Of a stretch of DNA of 64,000 nucleotides, positions 1-8,094 are shown one piece after another. Made by a program: the position numbers and the translations under genes. The DNA is from Chroococcus sp. FPU101. GTDB lineage: Bacteria; Cyanobacteriota; Cyanobacteriia; Cyanobacteriales; Microcystaceae. The DNA lies in assembly GCF_017312365.1 (NCBI RefSeq), contig NZ_BLJI01000003.1, forward strand, positions 62,001-126,000, written 5' to 3'. The notes under the pieces were generated by a model. The model was not told where the DNA came from and ran no database searches. It saw only the letters and a program-made list of their open reading frames with translations. The number at the start of each line of letters is the position of its first letter. The first letter of the stretch is position 1.

Positions 1-1
1 A

Positions 2-67
2 GCATCGAACCTTAGAAATAGTAGGTTTTATCCTGCTACGCTTATGTTAAAGAACGTTTTCACGTGA
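2..67 (+). CDS. 3' tail of a gene cut by the window edge, probably the Nit1C GNAT acetyltransferase
   Basis: An open frame runs from base 2 to a TGA at 65-67 and would encode about 21 residues ending in PATLMLKNVFT. Its stop overlaps the GTG start of the next gene (GTGA at 64-67), the usual sign of translational coupling inside an operon. In the conserved cyanobacterial order (Sll0783 to Sll0787 type) the gene before the AIR-synthase-like member is the Sll0786-type GNAT acetyltransferase, so that identity is inferred from position only. The fragment is too short to identify by itself. Confidence 0.4.
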   Translation, partial: ASNLRNSRFYPATLMLKNVFT

Positions 68-1011
68 TCAAAATGCTCTCAATTCTCGCCACACAACTTC
101 GACAATCTTTAAGTCTTTTACAAAAACAAGATATTCAAACCGCAGCGCAAGTATTAAAAGGTAGTAATATTCCTATCGGTGATGATTGTGCAGCAATTCC
201 TGATGGTGATGGTTATTTATTATTGGCAGCCGAGGGAATGTTACCCCAACTGATTGAAACTGATCCTTGGTTTGCAGGTTGGTCAGCAATCATGGTAAAT
301 GTGAGTGACATCTATGCAATGGGGGGTCGTCCTCTGGCTATTGTTGATACAATTTGGAGTCAATCAACAAGCGATACAACACCCATCTGGGACGGTATGA
401 AGGCTGCTGCACAAGCGTACAATGTCCCTATTGTGGGCGGTCATACGAACTGTCATAGCCCTTATAATGCCCTATCTGTCGCTATTTTAGGACGTGCTAA
501 ACGACTAATTACCAGTTTTAACGCAAAAAGTGGCGATTTACTGCTTGTTGTTACCGATTTTCGCGGGAAATCTCATCCAAAATATCCTTTTTGGAATGCT
601 GCTACTGAAGCTGATCCGATTCAATTACGGCAAAATTTGGAACTTTTACCCTATTTATCAGAAACGGGTTTATGTGATGTGGGTAAAGATATTAGTATGG
701 GAGGAATCATTGGTACTCTACTGATGTTACTCGAAACCTCTCACTGTGGAGCTATTTTAAATCTAGATCTTGTTCCCTGTCCAGAAGAATTATCCCTAGA
801 ACGTTGGTTGATTAGTTTTCCGAGTTTTGGGTTTCTCCTGAGTGTGCGTCCAAGAAAAGTCGAAGAAATACGATCGCTGTTCCATGCTTCTAATTTAATC
901 TGTGAAGTCGTCGGAGAAATACAACCCACTCAGCAACTTATTTTACGCTCACAGCAAGAATCTATAGTGTTTTGGGATCTATCTATGCAGAAATTAACAG
1001 GTTTTACTTAA
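64..1011 (+). CDS. Sll0787-family AIR synthase-like protein (Nit1C cluster)
   Basis: This 315-residue protein belongs to the PurM/AIR-synthase-related family known from Synechocystis Sll0787. The glycine/aspartate-rich nucleotide-binding segment GDDCAAIPDGDG is at residues 39-50, NVSDIYAMGGRP at 79-90 and a GGHTN motif at 125-129, all typical of PurM/ThiL/SelD-like ATP-binding folds. The family is part of the Nit1C gene set (nitrilase, radical SAM, GNAT, AIR-synthase-like and others), which is induced by nitrogen starvation and in pseudomonads is required for growth on cyanide as a nitrogen source; the exact reaction is unknown. The start is GTG at 64, overlapping the preceding stop; an ATG at 73 is the alternative. 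The nitrilase and radical SAM genes would lie left of the window. Confidence 0.88.
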   Translation: MIKMLSILATQLRQSLSLLQKQDIQTAAQVLKGSNIPIGDDCAAIPDGDGYLLLAAEGMLPQLIETDPWFAGWSAIMVNVSDIYAMGGRPLAIVDTIWSQSTSDTTPIWDGMKAAAQAYNVPIVGGHTNCHSPYNALSVAILGRAKRLITSFNAKSGDLLLVVTDFRGKSHPKYPFWNAATEADPIQLRQNLELLPYLSETGLCDVGKDISMGGIIGTLLMLLETSHCGAILNLDLVPCPEELSLERWLISFPSFGFLLSVRPRKVEEIRSLFHASNLICEVVGEIQPTQQLILRSQQESIVFWDLSMQKLTGFT

Positions 1012-1069
1012 ATTGAATGCGATCGTACTTGTTTGCCATATAATTTTTACCCTGGTAGGAGAACTTGAT

Positions 1070-1264
1070 ATGAAAAAAATGAATTACAGTAAAGATGTGG
1101 ACGTTTTATTAATTGAGCTAAATGATCAGCCTATTGCCTACGCAGAGGAAGAAGGAAATACAATATTACATTATTTTGAAGATTATCAATTGGTTTTAAT
1201 TGAAATTCTAGATTTTAAACACTCCCTATCAGAACAAGCAAAGCAAGAACTTTTCACTGTTTAA
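1070..1264 (+). CDS. DUF2283 family small protein
   Basis: A 64-residue acidic protein starts at ATG 1070, seven bases after a good ribosome-binding site (AGGAG at 1057-1061); a longer frame from 1013 lacks such a site. The pattern SKDVDVLLIELNDQPIAYAEEEG followed by a short beta-hairpin-like segment matches the DUF2283 family, small proteins often found as stand-alone or toxin-antitoxin-associated genes. No biochemical role is established. It lies between two Nit1C-type genes on the same strand, with 58 bases upstream and 24 bases downstream, so it is probably co-transcribed although DUF2283 is not a standard cluster member. Identification rests on the overall pattern. Confidence 0.7.
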   Translation: MKKMNYSKDVDVLLIELNDQPIAYAEEEGNTILHYFEDYQLVLIEILDFKHSLSEQAKQELFTV

Positions 1265-1288
1265 GCGATATACTGGTTCCTTAGTTGA

Positions 1289-2440
1289 ATGCCAATCTTA
1301 AAAATAGCTCTATTCACATACTCGACAAAACCGAGAGGCAGTGTGATTCATACTCTCGAACTCGCTCAAGCATTACATGAACTCGGTCATGATGTTTGTG
1401 TGTATGCTTTGGATAAAGATGGTACAGGGTTTGATTATCCTCTGTCTTGTCCCTATCAAGCCATACCCGCGCAAACTGCACCTGATGCTATCGATGCACT
1501 GATTGAACAACGGATTCAAGAATTTATTGATTATTTATCGCAATCTCACTTGACATACAACTGCTATCATGCTCAAGACTGTATTAGTGCAAATGCTCTA
1601 GCCAAGTTAGTCAAAGATGAAAAAATTCCTCACTTTATCCGAACCGTACACCACATCGAAGATTACAGCAATCTTTATCTACAGCACTGTCAAGATCGAT
1701 CGATTCGTGATGCTGCTTTGTGTTTATGTGTAAGTGAACATTGGCAAACGCAACTAGAGCAACAATATCAGATCAAGGCACCACGAGTCATCAATGCAGT
1801 GAATACACGTCGCTTTTCACCTGTATTCGATGGCTCAGAATCGTTTTTGAAGCAACAATTAGGATTACGAGGTTCACCTATTTATTTAACAGTGGGTGGA
1901 ATTGAACCCCGAAAAAACTCAATTTGTTTACTCAAAGCCTTTTCCCTAATTTTACAAGAATATCCCAATGCTCAGTTAATCATCGCGGGAGGTGCCACAC
2001 TCTTTGATTATCAGTCTTATCGGGATCAATTTTTTGCCCTTGCTGATCAGTTAAAAATAGAGATTGGACATTCTCTTATTTTACCTGGGGTGATTCAAGA
2101 TGCTGATTTACCGACTCTTTATCGCATAGCTGATGCTTTTGTGTTTCCATCAGTAAAAGAGGGATGGGGTTTAGTTATACTAGAAGCGATCGCATCTGGT
2201 ATTCCAGTGATTACTTCTAATCATGCGCCTTTTACTGAATTTCTTTTTCTACAAGAAGCTCTTTTAGTTGATCCCACTTCATCTGATGCGATCTTTCAAG
2301 CTATGCAATCTATTTTAAACCCGACTTTAGCCAAATCTCTAATCACCCACAGTCAAGCGGTCTTAGCTCAATACACTTGGGAAACTTCGGCTAAAATGCA
2401 CATTAATCATTATCAACAATTGCTTCAATCTTATGCCTGA
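1289..2440 (+). CDS. MSMEG_0565-family glycosyltransferase (GT4 type)
   Basis: This 383-residue GT-B-fold glycosyltransferase resembles the MSMEG_0565 family, which travels with the Nit1C nitrogen-starvation cluster. The N-terminal domain opens with an ALFTYSTKPRGSV loop and a HTLELAQALHELGH helix. The donor-binding C-terminal domain shows GGIEPRKN near residue 203 and the GT4 EGWGLVILEAIASG motif with its catalytic-type glutamates near residues 290-305. Donor and acceptor are not known for this family. The start ATG at 1289 gives the canonical N terminus MPILKIALFTY. Its 3' end overlaps the next gene by eight bases, supporting one operon. Confidence 0.88.
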   Translation: MPILKIALFTYSTKPRGSVIHTLELAQALHELGHDVCVYALDKDGTGFDYPLSCPYQAIPAQTAPDAIDALIEQRIQEFIDYLSQSHLTYNCYHAQDCISANALAKLVKDEKIPHFIRTVHHIEDYSNLYLQHCQDRSIRDAALCLCVSEHWQTQLEQQYQIKAPRVINAVNTRRFSPVFDGSESFLKQQLGLRGSPIYLTVGGIEPRKNSICLLKAFSLILQEYPNAQLIIAGGATLFDYQSYRDQFFALADQLKIEIGHSLILPGVIQDADLPTLYRIADAFVFPSVKEGWGLVILEAIASGIPVITSNHAPFTEFLFLQEALLVDPTSSDAIFQAMQSILNPTLAKSLITHSQAVLAQYTWETSAKMHINHYQQLLQSYA

Positions 2441-2720
2441 AATCCGTTTTAAAATTCAATGGCCTGACGGTTCCCAAAATGTTTGTTATTCGCCATCTCT
2501 AGTGGTTAAAGATTATTTTACTCCTAACTGTGAATATGATTTAGAAGATTTTGTGGAGCGCTCGCGTACTGCTCTCCAAATTGCCAGCGATCGGGTTCAA
2601 CTCAAATATGGTCGCCCCTGTGGACTCGCATTAGGACAACTCGAAGAAATTGTCATGAAATCTTTTGAATATAAAAACTTCACAGAACCTAAAGTACAAG
2701 TCATTCAGTTTATTGAATGA
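2433..2720 (+). CDS. MSMEG_0570-family nitrogen starvation response protein
   Basis: A 95-residue cytosolic protein with the family hallmarks WPDGS near residue 10, CYSPSLVVKDYF around 18-29, FVERSRTALQIASDRV around 40-55 and the CGLALGQL block near 63. MSMEG_0570-type proteins (NitG in Nit1C nomenclature) occur almost only with Nit1C genes; their molecular role is unknown. The ATG at 2433 overlaps the end of the glycosyltransferase gene by eight bases, indicating translational coupling. It is the last same-strand gene before a promoter region with Zur-type boxes, so it appears to end the operon. Length and sequence look intact. Confidence 0.9.
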   Translation: MPEIRFKIQWPDGSQNVCYSPSLVVKDYFTPNCEYDLEDFVERSRTALQIASDRVQLKYGRPCGLALGQLEEIVMKSFEYKNFTEPKVQVIQFIE

Positions 2721-2753
2721 GTTAGATTGTAAAAAGCATATACTAAGACAAAT

Positions 2754-2768
2754 TGAGAATCATAATCA
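2754..2768. promoter_or_regulatory. upstream Zur-type box (weaker)
   Basis: TGAGAATCATAATCA fits the cyanobacterial Zur consensus TGATAATNATTATCA at 13 of the 14 defined bases or so, with changes near positions 4 and 11. It lies about 70 bases before the PEP-CTERM gene start and 37 bases before a stronger palindrome, so the promoter may carry two Zur sites. A Fur box cannot be excluded, since the two consensus sequences are similar. Confidence 0.5.
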
Positions 2769-2799
2769 TTTTTTCAGGTTTCTTCTTGAGTTTACAAGC

Positions 2800-2824
2800 A
2801 ATAATGATAATCGTTATCATTATT
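2800..2824. promoter_or_regulatory. Zur (or Fur) operator palindrome
   Basis: The 25-base element is a perfect inverted repeat with 11-base arms AATAATGATAA / TTATCATTATT around TCG. It contains TGATAATCGTTATCA (2805-2819), one mismatch from the cyanobacterial Zur consensus. It sits 14 bases before the start codon of a protein whose family (all3515) is repressed by Zur in Anabaena, so zinc-dependent repression is the likely role. The strength of the match is seen; the regulator is inferred. Confidence 0.78.
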
Positions 2825-2838
2825 AAAGAAAACCAAAA

Positions 2839-3722
2839 ATGACTAAAACGATCGCACTTGCTAGTCTAATAATCAGTACCCCTATTACTGTCGCCGTAGT
2901 TTTTGCGCCATACCAAACCACAAAAGCTCAAACCTTACCAGGGCATGATCATCATCACCTGATGTTGGGTATTGATGGAAGATCCGAAATTAGTTCTGGC
3001 ACCTATGCAGGTTTAGCAAATCCCAACTACAATCGTTTAACTTTATTGTTTCCCCATCTTGAGAGTAATATCGCTGATAATCATTTTCATGCGATTGGTG
3101 CTTACAGTTATACAGGAGATGTTAGCAATCCCACAGTCATTTCGACCAATACTAATAATCAAATTCCTGAATATTGGACAAATTTACCGCCTATTTCTCT
3201 AATCCCTGGAACAGGAATATTTGAAGGAAAGCTGGTTAATGAAATTGTTGAGGGAAATACGGAAACTAACTACACCAATTTAAAAATTGCCCTAGTTAGA
3301 GATTTAGTTGATGAGTTAAATGATCCTGCCATTGAGGCCCTTTTTAATAGTTCTAACGGTGCTTGGCCAAGTTCGATTGGAGATGCCACGATCGCTTTAG
3401 AGTTAGTCGATATTACTCAGGTTTTAGTGTAGCGACTGCGGATGGGCAAGATATGTTTACTGGGGTAGGCGATCTTTTTACGATCGGTTCAGGGGATGAT
3501 TTTAGATTTACTCCAACATTTTACGCTACAACTGGTGGGAAACATTCAGCTACTTTTAGGTTAGTCGATGTCAATTCCAGTAGTAGTTACACTCCTTTAT
3601 CTTCTTCGGGTACATTTAGGATTAACTTTCAATCAACCTCCGAACCTTCCACTTATTTAAGTCTGCTGGCTTTAGGTTTAGTTGGTTTTTTGAGCAAATT
3701 TAATACAGCATCAAAAAATTAA
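2839..3722 (+). pseudogene. all3515-family Zur-repressed PEP-CTERM protein, frameshifted
   Basis: The 5' part (2839-3432) encodes a signal peptide (about residues 1-31, cleavage after TTKAQ), then a histidine-rich GHDHHH segment and a secreted domain. The frame breaks near base 3417: the reading frame ends at TAG 3430-3432, while the frame one base back continues as SGFSVATADGQDMF through 3722 and ends in a sorting tail of the PEP-CTERM kind (SEPSTY, a hydrophobic stretch, then a short polar end). Adding one base at ACT|CAG would give a single product of about 294 residues. The family is secreted, Zur-repressed and thought to bind zinc; the His cluster and upstream operators agree. The lesion may be real inactivation or a sequence error, because the downstream part shows no other damage. 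Confidence 0.8.
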
Positions 3723-3740
3723 GACTAAATCCTTATCGAG

Positions 3741-3775
3741 AAGATCGTTTAAATTTCTAATCTTTAAACGATCTT
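3741..3775. terminator. bidirectional terminator hairpin between convergent genes
   Basis: A perfect 13-base inverted repeat, AAGATCGTTTAAA (3741-3753) and TTTAAACGATCTT (3763-3775), with a nine-base loop, lies between the 3' ends of the plus-strand PEP-CTERM gene and the minus-strand FG-GAP gene. No strong T-run follows on either side, so it may act as a weak bidirectional terminator or 3' stabiliser. Confidence 0.6.
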
Positions 3776-3813
3776 ATAAGTATTTGAATTAGAATGGAAC
3801 GTTTAATACCTTG

Positions 3814-6432
3814 TTAACTGACGAAAATATCTTCATAAGTCAAAGCTAAACCCACACTTAAAGTAGCAAACTGTATCGCTGCTGTTGTACCTGTTCCATC
3901 TCTGTCAAACAACAAGGCGCCCGTTCCAGAATTATAGATGAAACGGTGAGTAGAAGCAGTTGCCGATGTACCAATAATAAATTGATTTGACCTCAACACA
4001 TCAGTTGCAGTGAGTCCACCAGCAAAACCACTAGCCGAAACAACAATTAGATCATCATCTGGCGTAAAATCAGTAATGCGATCGATTCCTTGATTGGGAT
4101 TAGAGAAAGTGAATAGATCCGCATTTGCGCCACCTGTGAGAAGATCATTACCCAAACCACTGATAATCACATCGTTTTTACTTCTGCCAAGGATGACATC
4201 ATTACCATTAGTAGCAATTTGACGACGGGTACCATCATCATTAATAATGGTGGCTGTCACGGCTGATGCGGTTCCGACTGCATAACCTGTTCCCGTTGTC
4301 AAGGTTAAAGCTAAAGTTTCATTGGGTTCTATTGTGGTATCTCCAGTAGGGTTAATCACAAGATTCGCAGTAGCAGAACCCGCAGCAAAAGTTACTCTTC
4401 CAGTGGTAGAACTAAAACTCGTGGCACCTGTTTGTACATAGTCTGTCGTCAGTGTCGCGCTTTCAGACACATTAAAATTAACGACTAAAGAATTAGTTAA
4501 AGAACCTGTACGAGTGAACGTATAAGTAAAATTGGTGGGACTATTTTCACTAATGCCGCTATAGTCAAGAGCAAGAGTGACATTACTAGCAGTATCATCA
4601 TTAGTAATCGTTTCAGTGACTGCACCTGCTGTACCAATGGTGTAAGCTGCATTACTGGCTAGAGTTAAAGCTACAGTTTCATTCGGTTCTACGGTTGTAT
4701 CAGGTGTCGGGTCAACTGTTACCGTTGCAGTAGCCGAATTAGTTGCAAATGTTACATTTGTATCAATAGTACCGTAATCGATTCCGTTGGTTGCTGTTCC
4801 TGTAATTCCATAATTAACAGTTAAAGGATTGGTTAGAACACCTGTACGAGTGAAAGTGTAAACAAGATTGGCTGTACCATCTTCAGTAACACTAGATGGA
4901 GAGACTGCAAGAGTAATACTCGGTAAAGTTGAACCCGTTGCCTGTCCAAAAATCACATAGCTCTGTCCTGCAGAATTTAGGCCATTGGGGTCAGCACGAT
5001 TTGCACCAATAATAAGATCATCAAAACCATCATTGTTGATATCTCCCGCACTACTCACAGAAGAGCCTGAAATGTCGCCAGCATTAATCCCATTAATCGC
5101 AAAGCCGTTACTACCATTGAGGATGGAAAGGTTAAGACTAGCACCAAAGCCGCTACTTTTACCAAACACCACGTAGCTCTGTCCTACAAGGCTTATACTA
5201 TTGAAGTCGGCATTTGATGCACCGATAATGAGGTCATCAAACCCATCGTTGTTGACATCTCCCGCACTGCTTACAGAAACGCCTGAATGGTCATTAGTAT
5301 CAATCCCATTAATCGCAAAGCCGTTTGTTCCGTTAAGGGTAGAGAGGTTAAGACTAGCACCAAAGCCGCTACTCTTACCAAACACCACATAACTTTGTCC
5401 TGACTCTCTGCCATTGCGGTCAGCACCTGATGCACCGATAATGAGGTCATCAAACCCATCGTTGTTGACATCTCCCGCACTGCTCACAGATGTGCCTGAA
5501 AGGTCGTAAGCATTAATCCCATTAATAGTAAAGCCGTTAGTGCCATTGAGGGTTGAGAGGTTGAGACTAGAAATAAAACCGCCACTCTTACCAAACACCA
5601 CATAGCTTTGTCCTGATCTCGTACCATTAGGAGAGGCAAAAATTGCGCCGATAATAATGTCATCAAACCCATCGCCATTAATATCCCCCGCATTGCTCAC
5701 AGAAGTGCTTGAACGGTCATCAGCATTAATTCCATTAATCGCAAAGCCGTTAGTGCCGTTGAGCGTAGAAAGATTTATACTGGCACTAAACCCCCTACTT
5801 TTGCCAAACACCACATAGCTTTGTCCTGAATTTATGCCATTTGGGTCGGCAAGAAATGCGCCGATAATAATGTCATCAAACCCATCACCGTTGACATCTC
5901 CTACACTGCTCACAGAAGCACCTGAACGACTCCCATAAAGCCCATTAATCATAAAGCCGTTAGTACCGTTAAGAGTAGAAAGATTAAGACTAGAATTAAA
6001 GCCACCACTTTTACCAAATACCACATAGCTTTGTCCTGAAGTACTCAGATTGGGGTCAGCCCATGATGCACCGATAATAATGTCATCAAACCCATCACCA
6101 TTGATATCGCCCGCACTGCTCACAGAATAGCCTGAAAAATCACCAGCATTAATTCCATTGAGAGCAAAGCCGTTAGTGCCGTTAAGGGACGAAAGGTTGA
6201 GACTAGAACTAAAGCCACCACTTTTACCAAACACCACATAGCTTTGTCCTGTACTAATATTATTAGGTTTGGCTGATCGTGCGCCGATAATAATGTCATC
6301 AAATCCATCACCATTGACATCTCCTGCATTGCTTACAGAAGTGCCTGAATAGTCATTAGCATTAATACCATTAATCGCAAAACCATTCGTTCCATTAAGA
6401 GTAGAAAGGTTAAATACTGCTGGAAATGTCAT
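3814..6432 (-). CDS. FG-GAP propeller / Calx-beta / RTX-like extracellular protein
   Basis: The 872-residue acidic protein has seven FG-GAP (integrin-alpha-like) repeats over residues 1-495, each about 70 residues with LNGTNGF, a calcium-binding DVNGDGFDD loop and GQSYVVFGKS. Two Calx-beta domains follow (about 500-610 and 610-720; PSSVTEDGTANLVYTFTRTG and related), then an RTX-like segment NGNDVILGRS...GNDLLTGG and a C-terminal block found in many cyanobacterial large calcium-binding proteins. There is no N-terminal signal peptide, so export through a type I system with a C-terminal signal is likely. Seven repeats suggest a seven-bladed propeller used in adhesion or matrix binding; the ligand is unknown. 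ATG 6432 is preceded by an AGGAG site. The gene may share a transcript with the next gene upstream (6451-7530), 18 bases away. Confidence 0.85.
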   Translation of the reverse strand: MTFPAVFNLSTLNGTNGFAINGINANDYSGTSVSNAGDVNGDGFDDIIIGARSAKPNNISTGQSYVVFGKSGGFSSSLNLSSLNGTNGFALNGINAGDFSGYSVSSAGDINGDGFDDIIIGASWADPNLSTSGQSYVVFGKSGGFNSSLNLSTLNGTNGFMINGLYGSRSGASVSSVGDVNGDGFDDIIIGAFLADPNGINSGQSYVVFGKSRGFSASINLSTLNGTNGFAINGINADDRSSTSVSNAGDINGDGFDDIIIGAIFASPNGTRSGQSYVVFGKSGGFISSLNLSTLNGTNGFTINGINAYDLSGTSVSSAGDVNNDGFDDLIIGASGADRNGRESGQSYVVFGKSSGFGASLNLSTLNGTNGFAINGIDTNDHSGVSVSSAGDVNNDGFDDLIIGASNADFNSISLVGQSYVVFGKSSGFGASLNLSILNGSNGFAINGINAGDISGSSVSSAGDINNDGFDDLIIGANRADPNGLNSAGQSYVIFGQATGSTLPSITLAVSPSSVTEDGTANLVYTFTRTGVLTNPLTVNYGITGTATNGIDYGTIDTNVTFATNSATATVTVDPTPDTTVEPNETVALTLASNAAYTIGTAGAVTETITNDDTASNVTLALDYSGISENSPTNFTYTFTRTGSLTNSLVVNFNVSESATLTTDYVQTGATSFSSTTGRVTFAAGSATANLVINPTGDTTIEPNETLALTLTTGTGYAVGTASAVTATIINDDGTRRQIATNGNDVILGRSKNDVIISGLGNDLLTGGANADLFTFSNPNQGIDRITDFTPDDDLIVVSASGFAGGLTATDVLRSNQFIIGTSATASTHRFIYNSGTGALLFDRDGTGTTAAIQFATLSVGLALTYEDIFVS
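4947..6432 (-). repeat. seven tandem ~210-bp FG-GAP coding repeats
   Basis: The DNA coding for the propeller is a tandem array of seven units of about 207-216 bases with strong nucleotide similarity (recurring blocks coding GQSYVVFGKS and LNGTNGF). Units 1-4 carry a DxNGDGFDDIIIGA loop and units 5-7 carry DxNNDGFDDLIIGA, so the array has two sequence classes and probably grew by duplicating blocks of blades. Confidence 0.85.
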
Positions 6433-6450
6433 AATTTAATTCTCCTGCGT

Positions 6451-7530
6451 TTAAATTAATTGATTAGTAGTAAAATTCTCACCAATCGTTATTACCCGTC
6501 GTATTTCGTCACTTTTAAAGCCAATTGCCATCGGGCGACGCATTTTGGGCAAAACCACCACATCATAAAGTTCTTCGACTATTCCATCGATAGTCAAAGA
6601 ATGAACAATATCGCCTCTGTTTAAATCAATGACCAATAACCCACAACGAGCGCTCGCCTTCTGTTGCTCTAACTTTTCATTTAACAACAACCCTGAAAAG
6701 GTTTTATTTCCTCTCGGTTTCGACAAACCAACAATGGCAAAATCACCACTAAACGCCAGTCCCCGTAAATAACCAGGGCAAAACGCAACTGGAATAAATT
6801 CCCCTGAGTCTATCTCTAAATATCCAAATTCTCCAGTTCCCGAATTGTGTAACCAGAGTTTTTCTTGATAATATCTTGGTGAATGTGGCATCGATAACCC
6901 AGTAGCGATAATCTCGTTACTAATTACATCAATGACACAACCGCCCTGTTGTCTCTGTTCTCGCCACCCCTCAGCGAGATCACTTTGACTAACTGCTGTC
7001 ACATAGCGGGGTGTTCCATCTCGAATAGCAAGTCCATTGAGATGACATCTATCTTCGGCGGCTATCTTAGAAATAAAAGGAGGTTGCCACAGAGGGATAA
7101 AACTATGAGTAGGGGAAACGGTGGCTAAACAGCTAAACAGAGTATTGACAAAAATCAGTTCATCATTAACCAGTGTAATGTCGTGAATATCTAAATCCCC
7201 AGTCACATAACTTATTTGTGGGACATAAAAAACATCATAATCTTGATATACTTGCCCAGTTTCCAATGTATTTTCAAACCGCCAAAGCTGATAAAAGGTA
7301 CTGATATATAAGGAGTTATTTTGAGCATACAACCCCATACATCGATCTAAAGTTCGTTCAAATACAGAGAGTTGCCCACTCGGTTGTAAGCCAATAAAAA
7401 ATACTTTCCCTGCTTGATAGGTAGTAAAAGCAAGACTGAAATTTTGTTGGGCTAACCAGGGGACAAACTGCCGTGATGTATTGATTTCAAGCTTTTTATC
7501 ATGTTCTAAATTTGTTGTAAAATTCGACAT
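6451..7530 (-). CDS. TIGR03032-family protein
   Basis: A 359-residue soluble protein matching the TIGR03032 (DUF4915) family of beta-propeller-like proteins of unknown function. Recognised features are the N-terminal FVPWLAQQNFSLAFTTYQAG block, DRCMGLYAQNNSLYISTFYQLWRFEN around residue 75 and the central MPHSPRYYQEKLWLHNSGTGEFG block. The family is frequent in bacteria with surface polysaccharides or sulfotransferases, but no activity is established. ATG 7530 is chosen; the frame can be extended only to a TTG at 7554. It lies 18 bases before the FG-GAP gene on the same strand and may be expressed with it. Confidence 0.8.
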   Translation of the reverse strand: MSNFTTNLEHDKKLEINTSRQFVPWLAQQNFSLAFTTYQAGKVFFIGLQPSGQLSVFERTLDRCMGLYAQNNSLYISTFYQLWRFENTLETGQVYQDYDVFYVPQISYVTGDLDIHDITLVNDELIFVNTLFSCLATVSPTHSFIPLWQPPFISKIAAEDRCHLNGLAIRDGTPRYVTAVSQSDLAEGWREQRQQGGCVIDVISNEIIATGLSMPHSPRYYQEKLWLHNSGTGEFGYLEIDSGEFIPVAFCPGYLRGLAFSGDFAIVGLSKPRGNKTFSGLLLNEKLEQQKASARCGLLVIDLNRGDIVHSLTIDGIVEELYDVVVLPKMRRPMAIGFKSDEIRRVITIGENFTTNQLI

Positions 7531-7656
7531 TTTGACCTTTAATTTTTTACACAAGCCTTGATAGCTCTAATAAAACCATCGGCAAGCTAAGTATTTTCAA
7601 CTATAAATTTGTGATGTAGAAACAAAAAGCGCAATAAAATAAAAACTCATAAAAAG

Positions 7657-7686
7657 CGATGCTATCTATCATAAAATAGCATTTCG
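7657..7686 (-). terminator. probable rho-independent terminator
   Basis: Read on the minus strand, CGAAATGCTAT and ATAGCATCG form a stem with a ten-base loop, followed directly by CTTTTT. It would stop transcripts coming from the antitoxin and glycosyltransferase genes upstream (8010-9688) before they reach the TIGR03032 gene. Confidence 0.55.
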
Positions 7687-7864
7687 TTTTGAAAAAGGCT
7701 AATTTTTTATAAAATTTTAATTTAACGTATCGTTATTAAGAGTTGATTTGTTTTACTTAAGAAAAATTAGTGACGATTTTCTTCAAAAAACATTATAAAA
7801 TTTTATTGACTTTTTGATAAAAATGTGTTAAGGCTCTCTCCCTGCCTCTTTCCACCTCCCCTAG

Positions 7865-7882
7865 CCCCTCCTGAAGGAGGGG
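7865..7882. repeat. short GC-rich palindromic interspersed element
   Basis: CCCCTCC TGAA GGAGGGG forms a seven-base stem with a four-base loop in otherwise AT-rich spacer, preceded by CCCCTAG. This resembles the dispersed CCCCTAACCCCTCC...GGAGGGG repeats seen in many cyanobacterial intergenic regions. No second copy is in the window. Confidence 0.5.
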
Positions 7883-7997
7883 GATAAATGGAATTAATTT
7901 TATTAGTTGAGGGGTGCCAAAGGCGGGGTGAGGTCATTAAAGAAAATGCTTTTAATGATCAGATGCGGCTCTCAATACTCGTGCCGAAAATGAGGTG

Positions 7998-8028
7998 AGG
8001 TCATGAATAATTAACGTATTTCAGCATA
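7998..8028. repeat. 31-bp direct repeat, left copy
   Basis: Thirty-one bases are identical to 8397-8427. They contain the last five codons and stop (YAEIR, minus strand) of the glycosyltransferase gene plus its 3' flank. Homology continues weakly for about 18 more bases, which on the minus strand encode YLKHF here and YLKRF in the right copy. Confidence 0.9.
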
Positions 8029-8094
8029 AAAATGTTTTAGGTACGTTAGCTCATGAAGCTGGATGACTTCTACTTGAGTTAGATAACGAGTCAT
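8011..8094 (-). pseudogene. truncated Doc toxin start fused to a glycosyltransferase tail
   Basis: The 27-codon frame begins MTRYLTQVEVIQLHE, which looks like the N terminus of death-on-curing (Doc/Fic) toxins, then changes into TYLKHFYAEIR and stop, which is the C terminus of the neighbouring glycosyltransferase (VYLKRFYAEIR). Its ATG overlaps the antitoxin stop as ATGA, the usual coupling in antitoxin-toxin operons. The Fic motif and about 110 residues of a normal Doc are missing, so it cannot be an active toxin. The join was probably formed by a deletion between doc and a second glycosyltransferase copy. Doc identity rests on 15 residues and the partner gene. Confidence 0.6.

Larger units (their letters stand above)
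7531..7997. other. gene-poor AT-rich spacer with hairpins
   Basis: No credible gene is seen. The spacer holds a terminator-like hairpin (7657-7686), a C/G-rich hairpin (7865-7882) of the dispersed repeat type common in cyanobacteria, and a smaller CATTAAAG/CTTTTAATG inverted repeat near 7935-7957. The remainder is AT-rich and holds the promoter of the TIGR03032 gene. Confidence 0.6.

Noticed and set aside
4985-5693. Short frames in both strands inside the FG-GAP repeats
   Set aside because: They repeat with the 210-base period of the real gene and are shadows of the repeat array.
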